A stretch of 64,000 nucleotides of DNA from CBDCVN01 sp965223045 (lineage in GTDB: Bacteria; Deinococcota; Deinococci; Deinococcales; Trueperaceae): positions 434,001 to 498,000 of the forward strand of contig CBDCVN010000013.1 of assembly GCA_965223045.1 (NCBI GenBank), given 5' to 3'. Made by a program: the position numbers and the translations under genes. Positions 44,710 through 53,847 of the stretch are shown piece by piece. Every line of letters starts with the position of its first letter. Positions within the stretch are counted from its first letter, which is position 1. The notes under the pieces were generated by a model. It searched no databases and was not told where the DNA came from. It saw only the letters and a list, made by a program, of their open reading frames with translations.

Positions 44710-45269
44710 TACATAGTTATACCTTCGGCAATAAATAAGCTGGGTGTATCACCCTTAAAGTAGGGTTGCTTGCCTAGTATAGCTGCAAATGAATCTTTTG
44801 TAAAATCTATTGGTACAAGATTAAAATTATTGTTTGCTAGATTGTTATTTTCCACTACCTGTTTTTTGATGTTTTGTGTTGCAGGATGATCTAATTCTAT
44901 AAACTGTTTCTCTGAGTGCTGCTTGTGAACCCTAAGACCTAAAGTATCAAAACCACCAGCTAATACCACCATCTGTGTAGTGGTAGATAAAATTGAATTA
45001 ACCACCTCCTCTATGTGGTTTTTCCGTAATAAATAATGCAGAAAAATACCAGGAATAGTGATTGCCTCTAACATCTTTACTACAAACCTATAGAAAGGGT
45101 TATTGATCAGTTTTTCGTAGTGGGCACTTTGTTCACATTCAGTAACAAAAAAAGAAGAAAGTTCTGCTGTGTCCCGAGATATAAGACTCTTTATTTGGTG
45201 ATCACGATTTTGTAGTACAAACGATTTGGCAATTAGTAATGCTGTTGAACTCGCTTGATTATCTTTCAT
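44710..45269 (-). pseudogene. SAM-dependent methyltransferase, 3'-truncated
   Basis: About 186 N-terminal residues of a class I methyltransferase of the leucine-carboxyl-methyltransferase-like (TIGR00027-type) family are present. The SAM-binding segments VVLAGGFDTLGLRV near 98, FIELDHP near 120, and the FIAEGITMY end are visible. The remaining frame runs into the inverted repeat of element B, which supplies an artificial stop at 44676. The downstream third is gone. Confidence 0.82.
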
Positions 45270-46231
45270 AGATTCATTTTATTTTATATTGATAATGGAC
45301 TGACCCCCAATTGATAAGACAAGTAAGCATTATTAGGAAGACTTGAGGATATCCTATCCTTGTTTTGAAAGTAGAAATGGTTCTTGATAAGTGCTTAAAT
45401 TTCCAATGTTTACAACAACTGTGTACAAGACGCTGAAAAGCACTAATAAGATAAGATTTGATGCTATAGTTAAAGTATTAGTGCTGAGAAAAGTCCTGAA
45501 CACATATTAGAGTTGTTCGGAAATAGCCAAATCAGCTAAAATAGTAGCTAGTATGGTAGTTTTCAAAACCAGAAGTGACAGACAAGTAAGAGCCTTGACA
45601 GGTTTGCCTGAAGAAAAGATAAATGAGTTAGAGACAGTGTTTGAAGAGGTATATGAGGAGCAAAGTCAAAAAGACTATGAAGAACAACAAGCTAAAGGGG
45701 AAAGAGAACGATCTAGGGGAGGAGGAAGAAAAAGTAAACTTCCTTCTACTAAACACAAACTCGAATTTATTCTCTACTACCTGAAAAGTTATCCTACAAT
45801 GGATGAATTAGCAGAGAAGTTTGATATGTCTCGTTCCAGTGCACACTATTGGGTACATAAGCTGCTGCCAATTCTCTCAGCAGCCTTGGCAAAATTAGGT
45901 ATGTTGCCTAAGAGAGAGTTCAATACACCTGAGGAGTTAAAAGAAGCGCTTGAAGAAGCAAGAAAAATACTGATTGATGCTACAGAAAGGAAACATAGAC
46001 GCCCTAGTGAAGAAGAAAAGCAGGAGGAGCTATATAGTGGAAAAAAGAAGGGGCACACGGTAAAAAACACAATAATAGCAACAGGAAGAAAGGTAATAAT
46101 CTATGTAGGAAGGACATTTGCTGGGCGGAGACATGACTATGGGATGTTTAAGGAGGAGTTTCCACCTAAACAAGGCTGGCTGAAAGAGGAGGGAAAAAGA
46201 GCAAATCTAGACTCAGGTTATCAAGGTATAA

Positions 46232-46766
46232 CGCAAGTTGTACCCAAAAAACGCCACTTTTGCCTCTAAAAACCCTGTTACCAAAGTCGATATCATGATT
46301 TTTTTGCTTTTTTCAAGTAGCCATAGCATATCCTTGACACAGCAAGGTTTTATTTTTTATAGTATAGCCACTGATGTCTGCTACGATAAATACACATTTT
46401 AAAGTCCAGTGTATCCAAACAGGTAAGGCTGTAGGTATAATGCATGGCATCCACCTTCGGGATTATGTCCAAGGACACATACAAAAACGTTCAGGATCAT
46501 TATTAAAGAAATACAAGAAGAATTGGGGAAAAGGTCAGGCACTTGCGAGGGTAGCTAAAACACTTAACCTGACGGCCAGAAGTGGAATTAGGACTGGTGA
46601 AATGTTCATTTGCTGGAACACTGTTCCAAACGGAGGGCAGAAATATGCTCTAGGCCTGATGGGGGTCAGTGTGTAGCCATTTTTTATAAATTTTAATTTT
46701 GCCCTAAAACCTCAAACAGCACGAGATTTTGGGGGTCAAAACCCCTACTTTTTGATGACAAAATGC
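46232..46766 (+). mobile_element. Unrecognised 535-bp insertion with 7-bp target duplication
   Basis: The insertion interrupts the transposase and is flanked by GGTATAA (46225-46231, 46767-46773). The ends show weak inverted similarity: GCAAGTTGT on the left and GCATTTTGT read inward from the right. It carries one 100-residue frame and no recognisable transposase, so it may be a non-autonomous element with a passenger gene. Confidence 0.75.
46374..46676 (+). CDS. Hypothetical protein inside the nested insertion, 100 aa
   Basis: This small basic protein with mixed composition contains two cysteines and the polar-aromatic segment KKYKKNWGKGQALARVAK. There is no signal peptide, membrane helix or motif I recognise. 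It is the only frame of useful length within the 535-bp insertion. It could be a passenger gene or chance. An ATG is present at 46374, with no good ribosome-binding site. Confidence 0.4.
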   Translation: MSATINTHFKVQCIQTGKAVGIMHGIHLRDYVQGHIQKRSGSLLKKYKKNWGKGQALARVAKTLNLTARSGIRTGEMFICWNTVPNGGQKYALGLMGVSV

Positions 46767-47093
46767 GGTATAAACAAGGATTATGGGATAGGAGCAGCGA
46801 TACCAAAGAAAAAGCCAAGGAAGAGTAAAAAGAATCCTAATCCAGAGCTAACAGAAGCAGAGAAGGAGAGGAATAAAAGGCTGGGCAAAGCAAGGATATA
46901 TGTAGAACATGCCATAGGAGGTATGAAACGCTTTAATATACTAGTGCATGCCTTTCGGAATTGCAAGACAGGTTTTGCAGATAGCGTTATAGCTGTCTGT
47001 GGGGGGCTTTGGAATTTTTTGATTGTTTAAACTATTTATTTCCGAACAACTCTATTTCTATAGTTTGAGCACTTGAATATCCATAAAGAGACA

Positions 47094-47525
47094 TTAACTG
47101 AATGAAGCCACTTTTTCCCAAAGTGCAGGCCCTAAGATTAATACCCCAACAAATACAGCAATTATAGCTGCTAATAGAACTGCTGCTGCTGCTGTGTCTT
47201 TTACCCTTTTAGCTAAAGGATGGAAGCTAGGACTTGCTAAGTCAACTAAGCTTTCTAGAGCACTGTTAATCAGCTCTAAAGACAAGACAAGGGCAGAGCA
47301 AAGTAAGATAGGGACAAGGCTTACCTTGAGCCATAAAGCCAGTAAACTAATCAGTAGAGCAATACTTACCTCAATACGAAAATTTGCCTCGTTTAACCAA
47401 GCACTTTTTAGCCCTGCAAAAGCATAAGTAAAAGTTTGCTTTAAACGTTTCAGAGAGAGAGTTTTTTCTTGGGTGGCTAGGGGAGATTTAAGATTAATTC
47501 TTGATGTTTTTTGAAAATTTCCCAT
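47094..47525 (-). CDS. dgkA: Diacylglycerol/undecaprenol kinase
   Basis: This 143-residue integral membrane lipid kinase recycles diacylglycerol or undecaprenol at the inner membrane. Three or four membrane segments are visible, and the family signature ELINSALESLVDLAS followed by KRVKDTAAAAVL lies near residues 84-115. An N-terminal extension of about 25 residues overlaps the end of ybeY by 49 bp. No alternative start codon is near, so the ATG at 47525 is kept. The ybeY-dgkA order is common. Confidence 0.88.
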   Translation of the reverse strand: MGNFQKTSRINLKSPLATQEKTLSLKRLKQTFTYAFAGLKSAWLNEANFRIEVSIALLISLLALWLKVSLVPILLCSALVLSLELINSALESLVDLASPSFHPLAKRVKDTAAAAVLLAAIIAVFVGVLILGPALWEKVASFS

Positions 47526-47914
47526 TGCTCTTTTGTTTGATGATCAAAGCCTAGTAAGTGCGTTAAGCCGTGTGCAGCTAAGATTTTGACTTCTTCATTT
47601 AAACTAATACCCCTAGCTGTGGCTTGCCTCGCTGCCGTATCAATGCTAATGATAATATCACCAAGATGGTATATTTGTGGCATTTTAAGTTTATTGCTAA
47701 GGTCATTAGGTTCAAAAGTAGGGTAAGAAAGAACATCAGTGGGCTTGTTAATTTTGCGATCTTTAAGGTTAAGAGTAAGGATTTTCTCATCACTGCAAAG
47801 TACTACAGTAAGTTCACGATCTTGCAAGCCTAGCTTCTTTAAGAGCCCTTCTAATGATGACCTAAACTCTGTTACAAATGGATAGCCTACTTCATTAAGT
47901 ATATCAATTGTCAA
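47477..47914 (-). CDS. ybeY: Endoribonuclease YbeY
   Basis: This 145-residue zinc-dependent endoribonuclease works in rRNA maturation and ribosome quality control. The metal-binding motif HGLTHLLGFDH lies near residue 118, with three histidines as expected. The TDVLSYPTFEP segment near 60 matches the family core. It overlaps dgkA downstream. The preceding gene in the same direction is a small zinc-ribbon gene about 30 bp away. Confidence 0.93.
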   Translation of the reverse strand: MTIDILNEVGYPFVTEFRSSLEGLLKKLGLQDRELTVVLCSDEKILTLNLKDRKINKPTDVLSYPTFEPNDLSNKLKMPQIYHLGDIIISIDTAARQATARGISLNEEVKILAAHGLTHLLGFDHQTKEQWEIFKKHQELILNLP

Positions 47915-47947
47915 TTCAAATTCCTATAAACCTTGGTAGTGCTCAAA

Positions 47948-48193
47948 TTACTTAGAAGAGCCTCCAGAAATAGAAAACCATAGCTGATTTAATGTTTTAT
48001 CAACAAATCTTAACAAGCTTCCCTTTATTCCAGAAACATCATCAGCATAGCTAGATTGCTTTAATTCAGCTTTGCCTATATTTTTGTCTTCAAGTTCCTG
48101 TTTCACGCTTTCTAGCTTACTGAAAACGATCCCACAACTTTGACACATTACACTCTTTGGCTGATCAAGCCCACATTCTGGACATGTTATCAT
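47948..48193 (-). CDS. Small zinc-ribbon protein
   Basis: This 81-residue protein starts at ATG 48193 with MITCPECGLDQPKSVMCQSC, a CPxCG...CxSCG zinc ribbon. A charged helix (about 25-45) and a C-terminal helix follow. Upstream in-frame codons overlap the TPM-domain gene and would encode a Trp/Arg-rich stretch, which argues against the longer start. It follows the TPM gene by 2 bp. Function is unknown. Confidence 0.7.
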   Translation of the reverse strand: MITCPECGLDQPKSVMCQSCGIVFSKLESVKQELEDKNIGKAELKQSSYADDVSGIKGSLLRFVDKTLNQLWFSISGGSSK

Positions 48194-48195
48194 TA

Positions 48196-48993
48196 CTACC
48201 AACTCCCTGACGCGCCGCCACCGTCTGAAGAACCACCACCGAATCCACCTGCCCCACCAGATGACCAAGAACCACTAGGAGAGTTAGGGATGTTACGTAT
48301 AATGCTAACTACAAGATAAATCGCTGCCAATACCAAGATTAAAGTTAATCCTATAAGAACCCAACCCCAGCCACGTCTACCGCTCTTTAGCAGACTAATT
48401 CCTACTAGTAACAGTATTAAGCTAGTAGCAATTAAAATGACAATGCTCCAAGGAAAGCCTATCCTTACACTAGCAAATTCCCTAGCTAGTTGTTCCACAC
48501 CATCACTAATGCCAGCAGTATAATCACCTTTCTGGAATGCAGGCATTATAGTTTCTTGCATGATTCTTTTTGCATTGCTATCTCGAGCACGATCATAACC
48601 TGCCCCTAACTCAATACGTGCTTCACGGTCTCTAAAACTAACTAGTAGCAAAATACCATTATTTTCTGGCATATTGCCAATTGCATAGGCATTGAAAAGG
48701 TCTGTAGCAAAGATATCTATAGAATTTTCGTTACCAGGATAATCTTTTAAAGATTCTATTGTAACTACAATGATTTCAACATTAGTACGTTTTTCAACCT
48801 GCCACAACCACCTTTCTATTCGTTCCTGATCTTGAGAAGTTAATAGCCTGGCTAAATCTGTCACATAACCAGTATCTGGTTGTGGATAAGGGAAATAATT
48901 TACCTCAGCATCTTGGGAAAATGCCAAACAGAAAAATGTTAAAAGTAAACTAATCAACCCATATTTAAAAAACAAGATCCCATGATTTGCCAT
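48196..48993 (-). CDS. TPM-domain membrane protein
   Basis: This 265-residue protein has a signal peptide (cleaved near AFSQ), a TPM domain (about 30-165, with the GYVTDLARLLTSQD opening and the LLLVSFRDREARIELG strand), and two membrane helices near 180-225. The C-terminal Gly/Ser-rich tail contains repeated GG and ends GASGSW. TPM domains are found in photosystem repair and membrane-quality proteins; bacterial members are mostly uncharacterised. It forms an operon with the zinc-ribbon gene and probably ybeY-dgkA. Confidence 0.82.
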   Translation of the reverse strand: MANHGILFFKYGLISLLLTFFCLAFSQDAEVNYFPYPQPDTGYVTDLARLLTSQDQERIERWLWQVEKRTNVEIIVVTIESLKDYPGNENSIDIFATDLFNAYAIGNMPENNGILLLVSFRDREARIELGAGYDRARDSNAKRIMQETIMPAFQKGDYTAGISDGVEQLAREFASVRIGFPWSIVILIATSLILLLVGISLLKSGRRGWGWVLIGLTLILVLAAIYLVVSIIRNIPNSPSGSWSSGGAGGFGGGSSDGGGASGSW

Positions 48994-49021
48994 AGGCTCA
49001 TACTAGAACATTTTCTCTTAT

Positions 49022-49049
49022 ACAATCATGACTTAACAATCATGACTTA
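49022..49049. repeat. 14-bp tandem repeat upstream of serA
   Basis: ACAATCATGACTTA occurs twice in tandem in the divergent region between the TPM gene and serA. It is a possible regulator site. Confidence 0.6.
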
Positions 49050-49095
49050 ATTGTTGTGACTGAAATTGAAGTGGGTAGTGAATTACTCAATAATG

Positions 49096-49101
49096 TATAG
49101 T
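49096..49101 (+). promoter_or_regulatory. serA -10 box, leaderless
   Basis: TATAGT ends 9 bases before the ATG at 49111, so the message would start within about 3 bases of the start codon. A convincing -35 at standard spacing is not seen. Confidence 0.45.
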
Positions 49102-49110
49102 AATCACTAA

Positions 49111-50694
49111 ATGGCGCAAAAAATTTTAATAACAGATACTGTCAAGATAGGGAATAAGAGTTATTCTGAGATAGAAATTAATTATCAAGCAGGTATAGAA
49201 CGTGAAGAGCTGCTCAAAATAGCTCATAATTATGAAGCTATAATTACCCGCAGTCGCACGCAGGTAGATGAAGAGCTTATCAATGCCGCTACAAACCTTA
49301 AGGTTATAGGACGTGGTGGTGTGGGTGTAGATAATATCGATCTTGATGTGGCAAGTCGCCGTGGCATTTTGGTCTTAAATGCTCCTGAAGCCAATAATAT
49401 TTCTGCTGCTGAGCTTGCTATTGCCCTTATGCTTAATGCTGCTAGGGGAGTTAGTCGTAGCGATAAACTTATTCATAAAGGTATATGGGACAGAAAGTTT
49501 TTAGGTAAAGAGATTAATGGAGCGTGTCTAGGTGTTATAGGGTTAGGGCGTATTGGTTCACTGGTAGCTAGACGGGCGCAAGGTCTAGGTATGATTGTGA
49601 TAGCCTACGACCCTTACATATCTCCACAACGTGCTAGCAATTTAAAAGTTGATCTTTTTGATAACTTAAAAGATATGTTAGCTAAAAGTGACTTTTTGAC
49701 TGTTCATACTCCTTTAACAGAGGAAACTAAAGGCATGATAGGGCAAGCTGAGCTAGCTTGTCTACCTGAAAAGGCTGTTGTGGTTAATGCTGCTAGAGGA
49801 GGTATAATAGAAGAGCTAGCACTTGCTGAAGCACTTAAAAGTGATCATATTTTTGCTGCTGGAATAGATGTATTTAGTGTGGAGCCACCCCCACCAGATC
49901 ATCCTCTTTTACAGCTGGATAATGTTGCACTGACTGCCCATTTAGGGGCTAATACTCAAGAGGCACAAGCTCGAGTAGGCTCAGAAATTCTAGAGCGCAC
50001 AGCACTAGCCTTAAAAGGCGATATTTCGCATGGTGCAGTGAATGCTCCTAGCCTCTCTAAAGAGGTAATTGAGGGTTTAGGAAAATATCTAGAGCTTGGT
50101 GAGACTATGGGTAAAATGGTTTCTCAGCTTGCTAAAGGACGTGTTCGTGAATTACAAGTTGAATTTTCTGGTAGTTTTAGTGTCGACCCTGATCCTATAG
50201 CAGTTGCAGTTACCAAAGGTTTCCTAGAACCTATTTTGACAGAATGCCCTAACTACATTAATGCTATGTCATTAGCAAAAGATCGTGACATTCGTATTAA
50301 TAAAGTAACTGCTTCACGCAGTAAGGGTTATACCCATCATGTTGAAGTAAAAGCAATAAGTAATGAAGGTGAGGTAAGTGTAGGCGGCACTATTTTAGCC
50401 GATAGTCCAAGGATAGTTTCTATTAATGGTTACATAATCGAAATTAAGCCTGAAGGGACTATGCTTATCTGCACTAATACTGATAAACCCGGATCAGTAG
50501 GTAAAATAGGTACAGTTTTAGGAAATGCCAAAGTTAACATTTCTGCTATGCAACTTAGTCGTGTAGATGATGATGGCTTAGCATTGTTTGTCCTTACTCT
50601 TGATTATGCTCCTAGCGAGCAGGTCCTCAAAGAACTTCAGGATTTGCCTGATGTATTACATAGTCTTAGTGTAGTGCGCTTAGGATTTTGCTAA
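49111..50694 (+). CDS. serA: D-3-phosphoglycerate dehydrogenase
   Basis: This 527-residue long-form PGDH performs the first step of serine synthesis. The NAD-binding motif GVIGLGRIGSLVARR lies near 145 and the catalytic Arg/Glu/His set is present (NAARGGIIEE near 231, TAHLGANTQEA near 280). An intervening ASB domain (about 320-440) and a C-terminal ACT domain (about 453-527, starting MLICTNTDKPGSVGKIG) suggest serine feedback. A class V aminotransferase follows 9 bp later, giving the next step. The start is nearly leaderless. Confidence 0.95.
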   Translation: MAQKILITDTVKIGNKSYSEIEINYQAGIEREELLKIAHNYEAIITRSRTQVDEELINAATNLKVIGRGGVGVDNIDLDVASRRGILVLNAPEANNISAAELAIALMLNAARGVSRSDKLIHKGIWDRKFLGKEINGACLGVIGLGRIGSLVARRAQGLGMIVIAYDPYISPQRASNLKVDLFDNLKDMLAKSDFLTVHTPLTEETKGMIGQAELACLPEKAVVVNAARGGIIEELALAEALKSDHIFAAGIDVFSVEPPPPDHPLLQLDNVALTAHLGANTQEAQARVGSEILERTALALKGDISHGAVNAPSLSKEVIEGLGKYLELGETMGKMVSQLAKGRVRELQVEFSGSFSVDPDPIAVAVTKGFLEPILTECPNYINAMSLAKDRDIRINKVTASRSKGYTHHVEVKAISNEGEVSVGGTILADSPRIVSINGYIIEIKPEGTMLICTNTDKPGSVGKIGTVLGNAKVNISAMQLSRVDDDGLALFVLTLDYAPSEQVLKELQDLPDVLHSLSVVRLGFC

Positions 50695-50703
50695 GATAAT
50701 AAA

Positions 50704-51864
50704 GTGTATAAGAAACGCCTTTTTGCCCCTGGCCCTGTTGAAGTACCACCTCAAGTTTTACAAGTTATGTCTGAGCCTATGCTGCATCACCGCAGCAAGG
50801 AATTTAAAGATATCTTTTTAGAAACTAGAGAAAAGTTAGCTCGTCTTGCTCTTGTGCCAGATGAAGATGTGCTTATTTTAGCTGCTACTGGTACTGCTGC
50901 TTTTGAAGCAGGCTTGCTAGCTTGTGTTCCTAAGGGTAGTAAAGTTATTGGTATTAATGCTGGAAAATTTGGAGAAAGATGGGTCAAGGCTGCCCAAACC
51001 TATGGCTATGAAGTGGTTGAGCTTAAGCTCGAGTGGGGTAAAGTAGCCACACCTGAAGCAGTTGTCGAATTATTAGCTAAACACCCCAATGCCAAAGCAC
51101 TTACCACCACACATTCAGAAACATCTACGGGAGCACTTCATGATGTTCAAAATATTGCCAAGCTGGCTCGCGAACAAAACCCAAATCTACTTATCCTAGT
51201 TGATTGTGTAACAAGCTTAGGTGTTACAGAAGTAAACCCACAAGCTTGGGATATTGATGGTATGTTTTCAGGCTCTCAAAAAGGTCTGATGGTACCCCCC
51301 GGCCTAGGCTTTGCTTGGCTTTCTGAAAGGGCTTGGTCTAGTGCAGAGAATTTGAACCCTAGTTTTTATTTGGACTTACATAAAGAACGTAAAGTGCAAA
51401 ACAAAGGACAAACTGCCTATACAGCTGCTGTGAGTCTAATTAAAGGCTTAAATGTTGTTTTGACTTTGCTATTAGGTGAAGGTCTAGAACAGGTTTGGCA
51501 ACGTCGCCAGAACATGAATCTGGCTATTCTCGAGGCTGCTAGGTTATTAGGTTGCCTTCCTTTTGCCGAGAGGATAAGTCCAGCATTAGCAGCGTTACGT
51601 GTTCCTGAAGGTTTGAACGCTCCTGATATAGTTAAAGGGTTTGCTGAGCGAGGCATGCGTATTGCTGGTGGTCAAGATCATGCTAAACCTGTACTTTTTC
51701 GTCCATCGGTGATGGGCTATGCTGATTTTTATGATGTTGTTATGGTAGTTGCAGTCTTGGAGGATGTACTACGTGATTTAGGAAGAGATGTCCCTTATGG
51801 TAGGGCTGTAGGGAAAGCACTAGAAATTGTAGGAAGTTTTAACAATATGCCCAAAAAACTATAA
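50704..51864 (+). CDS. Class V aminotransferase (phosphoserine or serine-glyoxylate type)
   Basis: This 386-residue PLP enzyme starts at GTG 50704. The substrate-binding opening FAPGPVEVPP is typical of serine-glyoxylate/alanine-glyoxylate aminotransferases. The PLP lysine lies in the FSGSQKGLMVPPGLGF segment near 198, and LVDCVTSLG near 172 holds the cofactor Asp. Placed 9 bp after serA it most likely acts as the phosphoserine aminotransferase. Three-step serine synthesis would need only serB elsewhere. Two CTCGAG sites lie in it. Confidence 0.9.
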   Translation: MYKKRLFAPGPVEVPPQVLQVMSEPMLHHRSKEFKDIFLETREKLARLALVPDEDVLILAATGTAAFEAGLLACVPKGSKVIGINAGKFGERWVKAAQTYGYEVVELKLEWGKVATPEAVVELLAKHPNAKALTTTHSETSTGALHDVQNIAKLAREQNPNLLILVDCVTSLGVTEVNPQAWDIDGMFSGSQKGLMVPPGLGFAWLSERAWSSAENLNPSFYLDLHKERKVQNKGQTAYTAAVSLIKGLNVVLTLLLGEGLEQVWQRRQNMNLAILEAARLLGCLPFAERISPALAALRVPEGLNAPDIVKGFAERGMRIAGGQDHAKPVLFRPSVMGYADFYDVVMVVAVLEDVLRDLGRDVPYGRAVGKALEIVGSFNNMPKKL

Positions 51865-51916
51865 GTATTCATATAAATACCTTATTATTTAAGGTATAGA
51901 ATGATATTATAGAGAG

Positions 51917-52081
51917 ATGATTAACTGGATAATAAATAACCACGAATTGAAGTTATTGGTAGTTAGTGCATTAATTAGTTTACTAGTAATGGTTGTGATA
52001 GCAGCGTTTATGGGAATAGGCAAATTAAAGACAGTTATTCAAAGGCTTAAAAATCGGGGTAGGCGCTTAAGAAAGAGATAA
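51917..52081 (+). CDS. Small membrane protein, 54 aa
   Basis: This short gene starts MINWIINNHELKLL after AGAGAG. One hydrophobic helix (about 13-36) is followed by a strongly basic tail (KNRGRRLRKR), which predicts a cytoplasmic C-terminus. It lies between the aminotransferase and the binding-protein gene. No family is recognised. The clean helix-plus-basic-tail structure makes it more credible than chance. Confidence 0.5.
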   Translation: MINWIINNHELKLLVVSALISLLVMVVIAAFMGIGKLKTVIQRLKNRGRRLRKR

Positions 52082-52148
52082 GTCCTTGCTTTATATCATT
52101 TTCTGATGGAACTCTAGCTAAGGAAACATTAAGGATGTGTTGTTGCAT

Positions 52149-52176
52149 GTAGAGACGCAAAATCTTGCGTCTCTAC
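52149..52176. repeat. GTAGAGACGCAA hairpin repeat
   Basis: A perfect 12-bp stem (GTAGAGACGCAA / TTGCGTCTCTAC) with loop AATC. The sequence resembles dispersed palindromes well known from cyanobacterial genomes. Confidence 0.6.
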
Positions 52177-52292
52177 GACAGGTTTTAGTAATACTTGTAG
52201 GCTAAAACTAGGAAAGCAAAAGGTATGTCTTGTTATTGATCACTGTTCTTTAACTAACTTGCCTCTGATGTAGACCAGACATCCTTGATCAT

Positions 52293-53759
52293 CTAATTTG
52301 CTGGTTGATCATTACCTTCAGCTTCATTATCTACATCAGATTCAGTTTCTGTGTCATCAGAGTCTTCCATAGCATCTTCAGCCTCTGTGGTGTCATCAGA
52401 GCCTTCCATTTCGTCCTCAACTTTGACGTCGTCAGAGTTTTCCATCTCATCATTCTTAGCTTCACAGTCAGCACCGTCAAAGTTAGAAGCAATCCAATCT
52501 AAGCTTTTTACACCTTCAGGTGGATTAACGCATTCAGCAGGGTAGTGCTCTACATCCTCAACAGCAGCTATGCCATTGTCACGATCATACTTATAAATGC
52601 CATAAGCAGTTCCTTGAATACCTTGATGGCCGTTAGCAAGAGCCATTTTAGAGGGGCCACTGGGAGCTTCATATTCTAAATTTTCAAAAGCAGTAATAAC
52701 ATCCTCTAAATCAGGTAGGTCTTCAGAAGAAGCAGCCTCATAAGCGCTTTTTACTCCTAAAATAGCAAGCGCCATATGATAAGAAGGGTAGGTAGGCCAA
52801 GTACCGTATCTGTCATAGTAGGTTTCACGAAACCATGTATTTAAATCACTTTCAGGAGCAAATACACCGTTAGGACCACGCCCACCTATTATTGTACCAT
52901 CAGGGAGCTGAGCTGCTAAGCGATGCATAGCTGACTCTGCTGTAGTTAGTATTACTTGTGAGCGATTGAAAATGTCGCGGCCAGCACCTTGTAAAATGAA
53001 GGCTTCCATGTCACCACCCCAAAAGCTCGAGTGTACTACGTCAGAGCGACTTGTTAGTAAAGCAGAAATCTCTGCACCATATTGTCCTGCAAAAATTTGT
53101 GGAAATTGCTCTGTAGTAACTTCTATACCCTCTGACAAGACTTGCATAGCCTCTGAAAAATCACGCCAAGAATCTTGACCCCAAGCATAATTTTGATTTA
53201 TACCCGCTATGGAACTGATTTCTGGCATCCGAGCAAGTACATACTTAGCAGCAGCTACATTGTCCATAGTAGCATGTGAATTGGTGCGGAAAAGATACTT
53301 TGGATTGGTGACAACCTCTTCAAAAATTTGTGGAGTACCACAATCAAAAAAGACAGTTAGCACTTGTATTTCTTCTACAATTGGAGCAATAGCTTTACAG
53401 CTGCCACTAGAAATATAGCCAATAACTAAATCAACATTTTGCCTCTCTATAAGATTACGATAATCAACTACTTTGTCACTACTATTTTCGTCTAGAAAAA
53501 CTGGCACTATCTTAGCACCAGAAATACCAGATGTGTCATAAGGTGCTGGCATAGTACCACTATTAATGGCTTCTACAAGGATTTCCGCACTGTTACGGGC
53601 AGGCACTCCAAAAGGACCTGCTGCAGGTCCTGATAAAAAGGTGACAAAACCTATCCTTAATTCAGTGCTTTCCTCTTCTTCTTGGGAATAAGAAGGAAAT
53701 ATGCTCAAAAGCCCTAGTAGGAAGCTTACTAATAAAATTTTCAGTTTAAAAGTTTTCAC
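52293..53759 (-). CDS. Branched-chain amino acid/urea-type ABC binding protein with acidic tail
   Basis: This 488-residue periplasmic-binding-protein-like (Peripla_BP_6 type) receptor has a signal peptide ending near SYSQ. The body (about 33-425) has the LRIGFVTFLSGPAAGPFG opening and the segments of the amide/urea or amino-acid binding family. The last 50 residues are unusual: three degenerate repeats of about 13 residues, each with an (E/D)xMExSDD core, making an acidic disordered tail. No permease or ATPase genes adjoin it. The substrate is not readable. Confidence 0.82.
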   Translation of the reverse strand: MKTFKLKILLVSFLLGLLSIFPSYSQEEEESTELRIGFVTFLSGPAAGPFGVPARNSAEILVEAINSGTMPAPYDTSGISGAKIVPVFLDENSSDKVVDYRNLIERQNVDLVIGYISSGSCKAIAPIVEEIQVLTVFFDCGTPQIFEEVVTNPKYLFRTNSHATMDNVAAAKYVLARMPEISSIAGINQNYAWGQDSWRDFSEAMQVLSEGIEVTTEQFPQIFAGQYGAEISALLTSRSDVVHSSFWGGDMEAFILQGAGRDIFNRSQVILTTAESAMHRLAAQLPDGTIIGGRGPNGVFAPESDLNTWFRETYYDRYGTWPTYPSYHMALAILGVKSAYEAASSEDLPDLEDVITAFENLEYEAPSGPSKMALANGHQGIQGTAYGIYKYDRDNGIAAVEDVEHYPAECVNPPEGVKSLDWIASNFDGADCEAKNDEMENSDDVKVEDEMEGSDDTTEAEDAMEDSDDTETESDVDNEAEGNDQPAN

Positions 53760-53847
53760 TGCTTCATGACCTCATTTCTTAGGCATAAATTTAAAAACGG
53801 CTTACTTTAACAGGTTGAGGTAGTATCTGTCAAAGCTGTAATAGCAT

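Larger units (their letters stand above)
45553..47030 (+). pseudogene. IS5-family transposase, split by nested insertion
   Basis: The N-terminal 226 codons up to SGYQGI run from 45553. The remaining part (INKDYGIGAAIPKKK to the end) resumes at 46767 and finishes at 47030. Both halves match the intact transposase at 7909-8844. The split falls just after the second catalytic Asp, so the Glu-containing region is separated and this copy cannot make active enzyme by itself. Confidence 0.9.
45509..47053 (+). mobile_element. IS5-family element (ISL2-like), copy 2, with nested insertion
   Basis: It has the same 17-bp ends and ATT duplication (45506-45508, 47054-47056) as copy 1. Its total length of 1545 bp equals 1003 plus a 542-bp interruption (535 bp plus a 7-bp target copy). 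Besides the interruption it differs from copy 1 at a few bases near the 3' end (around 46962-46980). Confidence 0.92.

Noticed and set aside
47949..48268. A longer zinc-ribbon protein starting at 48268
   Set aside because: The extra N-terminus is a Trp/Arg-rich translation of the neighbouring TPM gene's Gly/Ser tail in another frame; the ATG at 48193 starts right at the CPxC motif.
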